A stretch of 64,000 nucleotides of DNA. Source: Bacteroidales bacterium (GTDB lineage: Bacteria; Bacteroidota; Bacteroidia; Bacteroidales; JAGOPY01). Each line of letters starts with the position of its first letter. The first letter of the stretch is position 1. A program made the translations under genes and the position numbers. Location of the stretch: the NCBI GenBank assembly GCA_023229505.1, contig JALNZD010000011.1, positions 1 to 64,000 of the forward strand, read 5' to 3'. Shown here in pieces: positions 61,714 to 64,000 of the stretch. The notes under the pieces are model-generated. The model worked only from the letters and a program-made list of their open reading frames with translations. It did not search any database and had not been told where the DNA came from.

Positions 61714-62631
61714 GTGAACGAAATAGAATATTCGGTAGTTGTGCCGGTGTTTAACAGCGAGGCTTCGCTGGAGGAGCTTTTCAGCCGCATGACTGCTGTG
61801 ATGGATTCCACCGGGAAAACTTATGAACTCATTTTCGTCGATGATGGCAGTAGTGACCATAGCTGGGAAGTTTTGAAGAAGCTCAAGGAAAAACAACCCG
61901 GCATCCTTACGGCCATCCGGCTGGCCAAAAATTTCGGGCAGCACAGCGCGACTTTCTGTGGTTTTAATTTTGCGAAAGGGAACTACATCATTACCATTGA
62001 CGATGACCTGCAATGCCCGCCGGAAGAGATCCCCAAGCTGGTCAAAACAATGGAAGAGTTTGATGCGGAACTTGTTTATGGCATATTTAATGAGAAGAAG
62101 CATTCTTTCTTCAGAAACCTTGGTAGCAGTTTTTTTAAAAACTCAGCCAACCTGCTGGGAAGGCCCAAGGAAGGCTCTTCCTTCCGACTGATCTCGAAAA
62201 ACATCATCCAGAAAATCATCATCCATCACCAGAACTTTGTTTTCATCGATGAAATCCTGCACTGGTACACTGAATACGTCGGACTCGCGTTAGTGGAGCA
62301 CCATAAGCGCAAATACAAAAGATCGGGCTATAGTAACCGCAAGATCTGGAGCCTCATGACCAACCTCATGTTTTATTACACTACCGCCCCACTGAAACTG
62401 ATGGTGTACGGCGGACTGATCTCCTCTGCTTTCTTCTTCGTCCTATCCATCATCTTCATATTAAAAAAGATATTCTTGTCTGTACCCCTTGGTTATACCT
62501 CGCTGATCGTCGCCATCCTGTTCTCGACCAGCCTGATCCTGCTTTCCCTTGGTGTCATAGGGGAATACCTCAGCCGGATCTATATGGTTCAGAATAAAAA
62601 ACCGCTCTACTCAGTCAGGAAAATTCTCTGA
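61714..62631 (+). CDS. Polyprenyl-phosphate-type glycosyltransferase, GT2
   Basis: This 305-residue membrane-bound enzyme of the DPM1/ArnC group has a GTG start. The GT-A domain shows YSVVVPVFNSEASLEELF, LIFVDDGSSD, RLAKNFGQHSATFCGF and the metal site TIDDDLQCPPEEIP, then two C-terminal membrane helices (LMVYGGLISSAFFFVLSIIF and a second near 270-290). It transfers a sugar to undecaprenyl phosphate, for LPS or surface-glycan modification. The sugar cannot be told. It is convergent with the deacetylase gene. Confidence 0.9.
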   Translation: MNEIEYSVVVPVFNSEASLEELFSRMTAVMDSTGKTYELIFVDDGSSDHSWEVLKKLKEKQPGILTAIRLAKNFGQHSATFCGFNFAKGNYIITIDDDLQCPPEEIPKLVKTMEEFDAELVYGIFNEKKHSFFRNLGSSFFKNSANLLGRPKEGSSFRLISKNIIQKIIIHHQNFVFIDEILHWYTEYVGLALVEHHKRKYKRSGYSNRKIWSLMTNLMFYYTTAPLKLMVYGGLISSAFFFVLSIIFILKKIFLSVPLGYTSLIVAILFSTSLILLSLGVIGEYLSRIYMVQNKKPLYSVRKIL

Positions 62632-62639
62632 TTATATCC

Positions 62640-62665
62640 GCCTGGAATAATTCCTTCAGGCTTTT
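62640..62665. terminator. Terminator between glycosyltransferase and deacetylase genes
   Basis: GCCTGGAATAATTCC...TTCAGGC with a bulged stem, followed by TTTTT, serves the plus-strand gene. It overlaps the stop region of the convergent gene. Confidence 0.5.
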
Positions 62666-63303
62666 TCTTCGAATACACCGGTAAGATTTAGCTCCAGCTT
62701 TTCCGACCTGTACCCTTCTCTTTCCATGCATTCAAGCAATCGCGGCAGGGCATAGAGCACTTTCTCACGGGCTTTCAGGTTATCGTGAAAGACAATTATC
62801 GCCCCTGGTCTAAGACCTTCCAGGGACGTTTGCAGGCATTCTTCCTGACTTATTACCGGATCGTAATCACGCGTCAAAACCGACCACATGATCACCTTGA
62901 ATTCTTTTGACAAGGTTTTTGCCTGCTTATAGGTCATCAACCCGTATGGGGGCCTGAACAACCCGGAATCAATGAATTGGCCGGCTTCCCGGATATCATG
63001 CATGTAATCTGCATAATTAGTCGACCATCCCTTCAGGTGATGATGGGTATGATTGCCCGTGGAGTGACCTTTCTCAAGGATTCTACCATAAATTCCATGG
63101 TACCTTTTGACATTCTCCCCGACACAGAAAAAAGTGGCTTTAGCATTATATTTCCTCAGTATTTCGAGGATTTCATCCGTCACTTCAGGAATAGGCCCGT
63201 CGTCGAAAGTGAGGTAAACCGTTTTATCCATGGTTTTCACCTGCCAGATTAATGAGGCAGGAAGAACATAAGTGAAAATGCCGGTCAGCAGCTGATCCTT
63301 CAA
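62656..63303 (-). CDS. Polysaccharide deacetylase (NodB domain)
   Basis: This 215-residue enzyme has CE4/NodB motifs in order: LTFDDGP (metal Asp), GHSTGNHTHHH (metal His pair), RPPYGLM, and the late MWSVLTRDYDP and IVFHD. It removes N-acetyl groups from sugars such as peptidoglycan or surface glycans. The N-terminus MKDQLLTGIFTYVLPASLIW could be a weak anchor rather than a cleaved signal. It lies 22 bases after the DUF2723 gene on the same strand, so probably co-transcribed. Confidence 0.9.
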   Translation of the reverse strand: MKDQLLTGIFTYVLPASLIWQVKTMDKTVYLTFDDGPIPEVTDEILEILRKYNAKATFFCVGENVKRYHGIYGRILEKGHSTGNHTHHHLKGWSTNYADYMHDIREAGQFIDSGLFRPPYGLMTYKQAKTLSKEFKVIMWSVLTRDYDPVISQEECLQTSLEGLRPGAIIVFHDNLKAREKVLYALPRLLECMEREGYRSEKLELNLTGVFEEKA

Positions 63304-63325
63304 AATACTACATGGTTATGATAAA

Positions 63326-64000
63326 TTAAGGATTATAAGACTCCCCGACATACAGGTTATAATAGAGATCGAGTGTTTCTTTTGCCTTGTCGGCCATTTC
63401 CTTCTGTCCATATGTTTCAGCGGCCTGCCAGATGGCATGCAGAATCGCGAGGCCCTGCTGGATGTCGAATGAGATATATGCCCTCTTATTTGCAGGAAAT
63501 CTGAAATAATATTCCAGTAGTTCACTATAAATATCTGTCATTCTTTGCAGTATGGCATTTCCTTTATCAATCTGTCCTGCTTTCAAATATGCTTCTGCCA
63601 TGGGCAGGTTAAAGTAATTATAAGGAACGATACGGTCGGGGATCAGTTCCTGTATCCTGTCGCAGACCATTACAGCTGAATCCGGCTTGTTTTCCGCAGC
63701 CAATGCCTCTGCCAGCCTGGCATAACAATTCCGCATCGTTACTGTCATCCTGTTAATGTCATCACTGACTAAAAATCCCGGTTTCAGTATATCGAACTCA
63801 AATTTGTTCATCAGGTTGTCGAACATCACGGCGGAGTTCACTCCTCCAGTTTGGTTTTTACTGGTAAGCTGTTGTTTAACAGGGACCAACCGGTAAGCAA
63901 ATCCTTCCAGTTGCAAATAACTATCCAGGCCAATGTAAGGCTCGCTGCCAGTTGTGCTGACATAATAAACCGGCCTTTCCCAATTGTTATGAGCCAGCAA
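63326..64000 (-). CDS. DUF2723 family protein, C-terminal part
   Basis: The gene runs off the window edge; only the last 224 codons are present. NNWERPVYYVSTTGSEPYIG, LDSYLQLEGFAYRLVPVK is the post-membrane signature of the DUF2723 family, large multi-pass membrane proteins of Bacteroidota. TPR-like helices follow (CYARLAEALAAENKPDSAVM, FNLPMAEAYLKAGQIDKGNA). DUF2723 members resemble GT-C glycosyltransferases and are linked to protein O-glycosylation in some species; the role here is not settled. Confidence 0.85.
   Translation of the reverse strand: MLAHNNWERPVYYVSTTGSEPYIGLDSYLQLEGFAYRLVPVKQQLTSKNQTGGVNSAVMFDNLMNKFEFDILKPGFLVSDDINRMTVTMRNCYARLAEALAAENKPDSAVMVCDRIQELIPDRIVPYNYFNLPMAEAYLKAGQIDKGNAILQRMTDIYSELLEYYFRFPANKRAYISFDIQQGLAILHAIWQAAETYGQKEMADKAKETLDLYYNLYVGESYNP

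Overview
The window is chromosomal DNA from a member of the Bacteroidota, most likely a free-living or gut-type Bacteroidales/Marinilabiliales-like anaerobe. The evidence is a SusC/SusD pair, two secreted proteins with type IX secretion (T9SS) sorting features, many lipoproteins with a short lipobox, a PBP1C/alpha-2-macroglobulin pair, a C-terminal piece of a DUF2723 protein, and the short degenerate intergenic repeats (TTTGAAC, GATTTGGA/GATTGGTT types) common in this phylum. Species cannot be fixed from sequence reading alone.

Layout. 1-12.4 kb holds envelope genes on the minus strand: an outer-membrane protein, Kdo transferase (waaA) and leucyl aminopeptidase in one block, then a lipoprotein alpha-2-macroglobulin overlapping pbpC, and a LPS-core-type glycosyltransferase facing the other way. 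A tRNA-Val(CAC), preceded by a decayed tRNA copy, sits at 12.5-12.7 kb and marks the start of an accessory stretch. 13.1-34.9 kb is a xyloglucan utilisation locus: GH29 fucosidase, AraC-type regulator, SusC, SusD, a PKD lipoprotein, GH74 endo-xyloglucanase, GH2 beta-galactosidase, then a divergent block of xylB-xylA-xylE and a GH31 alpha-xylosidase with a PA14 insert. Together these would bind xyloglucan, cut it at the surface, trim fucose, galactose and xylose, import xylose and convert it to xylulose-5-phosphate.

35-43.7 kb is a mixed region of small or poorly known genes: CarboxypepD_reg-like protein, T9SS beta-propeller protein, DUF6496 protein, an AT-rich EEP-family lipoprotein, slipin and an alpha/beta hydrolase. 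43.8-47.7 kb is a complete three-gene glycyl-radical 4-hydroxyphenylacetate decarboxylase operon (hpdB-hpdC-hpdA), predicted to make p-cresol. 47.9-53 kb holds a free-standing secreted Cache protein and a tight minus-strand operon with an SDR dehydrogenase, two different radical-SAM proteins and an exported START-like protein. Its first gene, a small membrane protein, looks broken by two frameshifts. I regard this operon as the best candidate for an undescribed system in the window.

53-64 kb contains a FISUMP-domain protein, a TPR lipoprotein, a pair of membrane/lipoproteins of unknown role, a DUF4143 ATPase, a decayed two-component system (kinase with an in-frame stop and missing N-terminus; response regulator with a one-base frameshift), a polyprenyl-phosphate-type glycosyltransferase, a polysaccharide deacetylase and the partial DUF2723 gene. 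Several genes in the window are interrupted (GH29 C-terminal Big_2 domain, membrane gene at 52.7-53.0 kb, both two-component genes). These may be true decay or, for the single-base cases, assembly errors.
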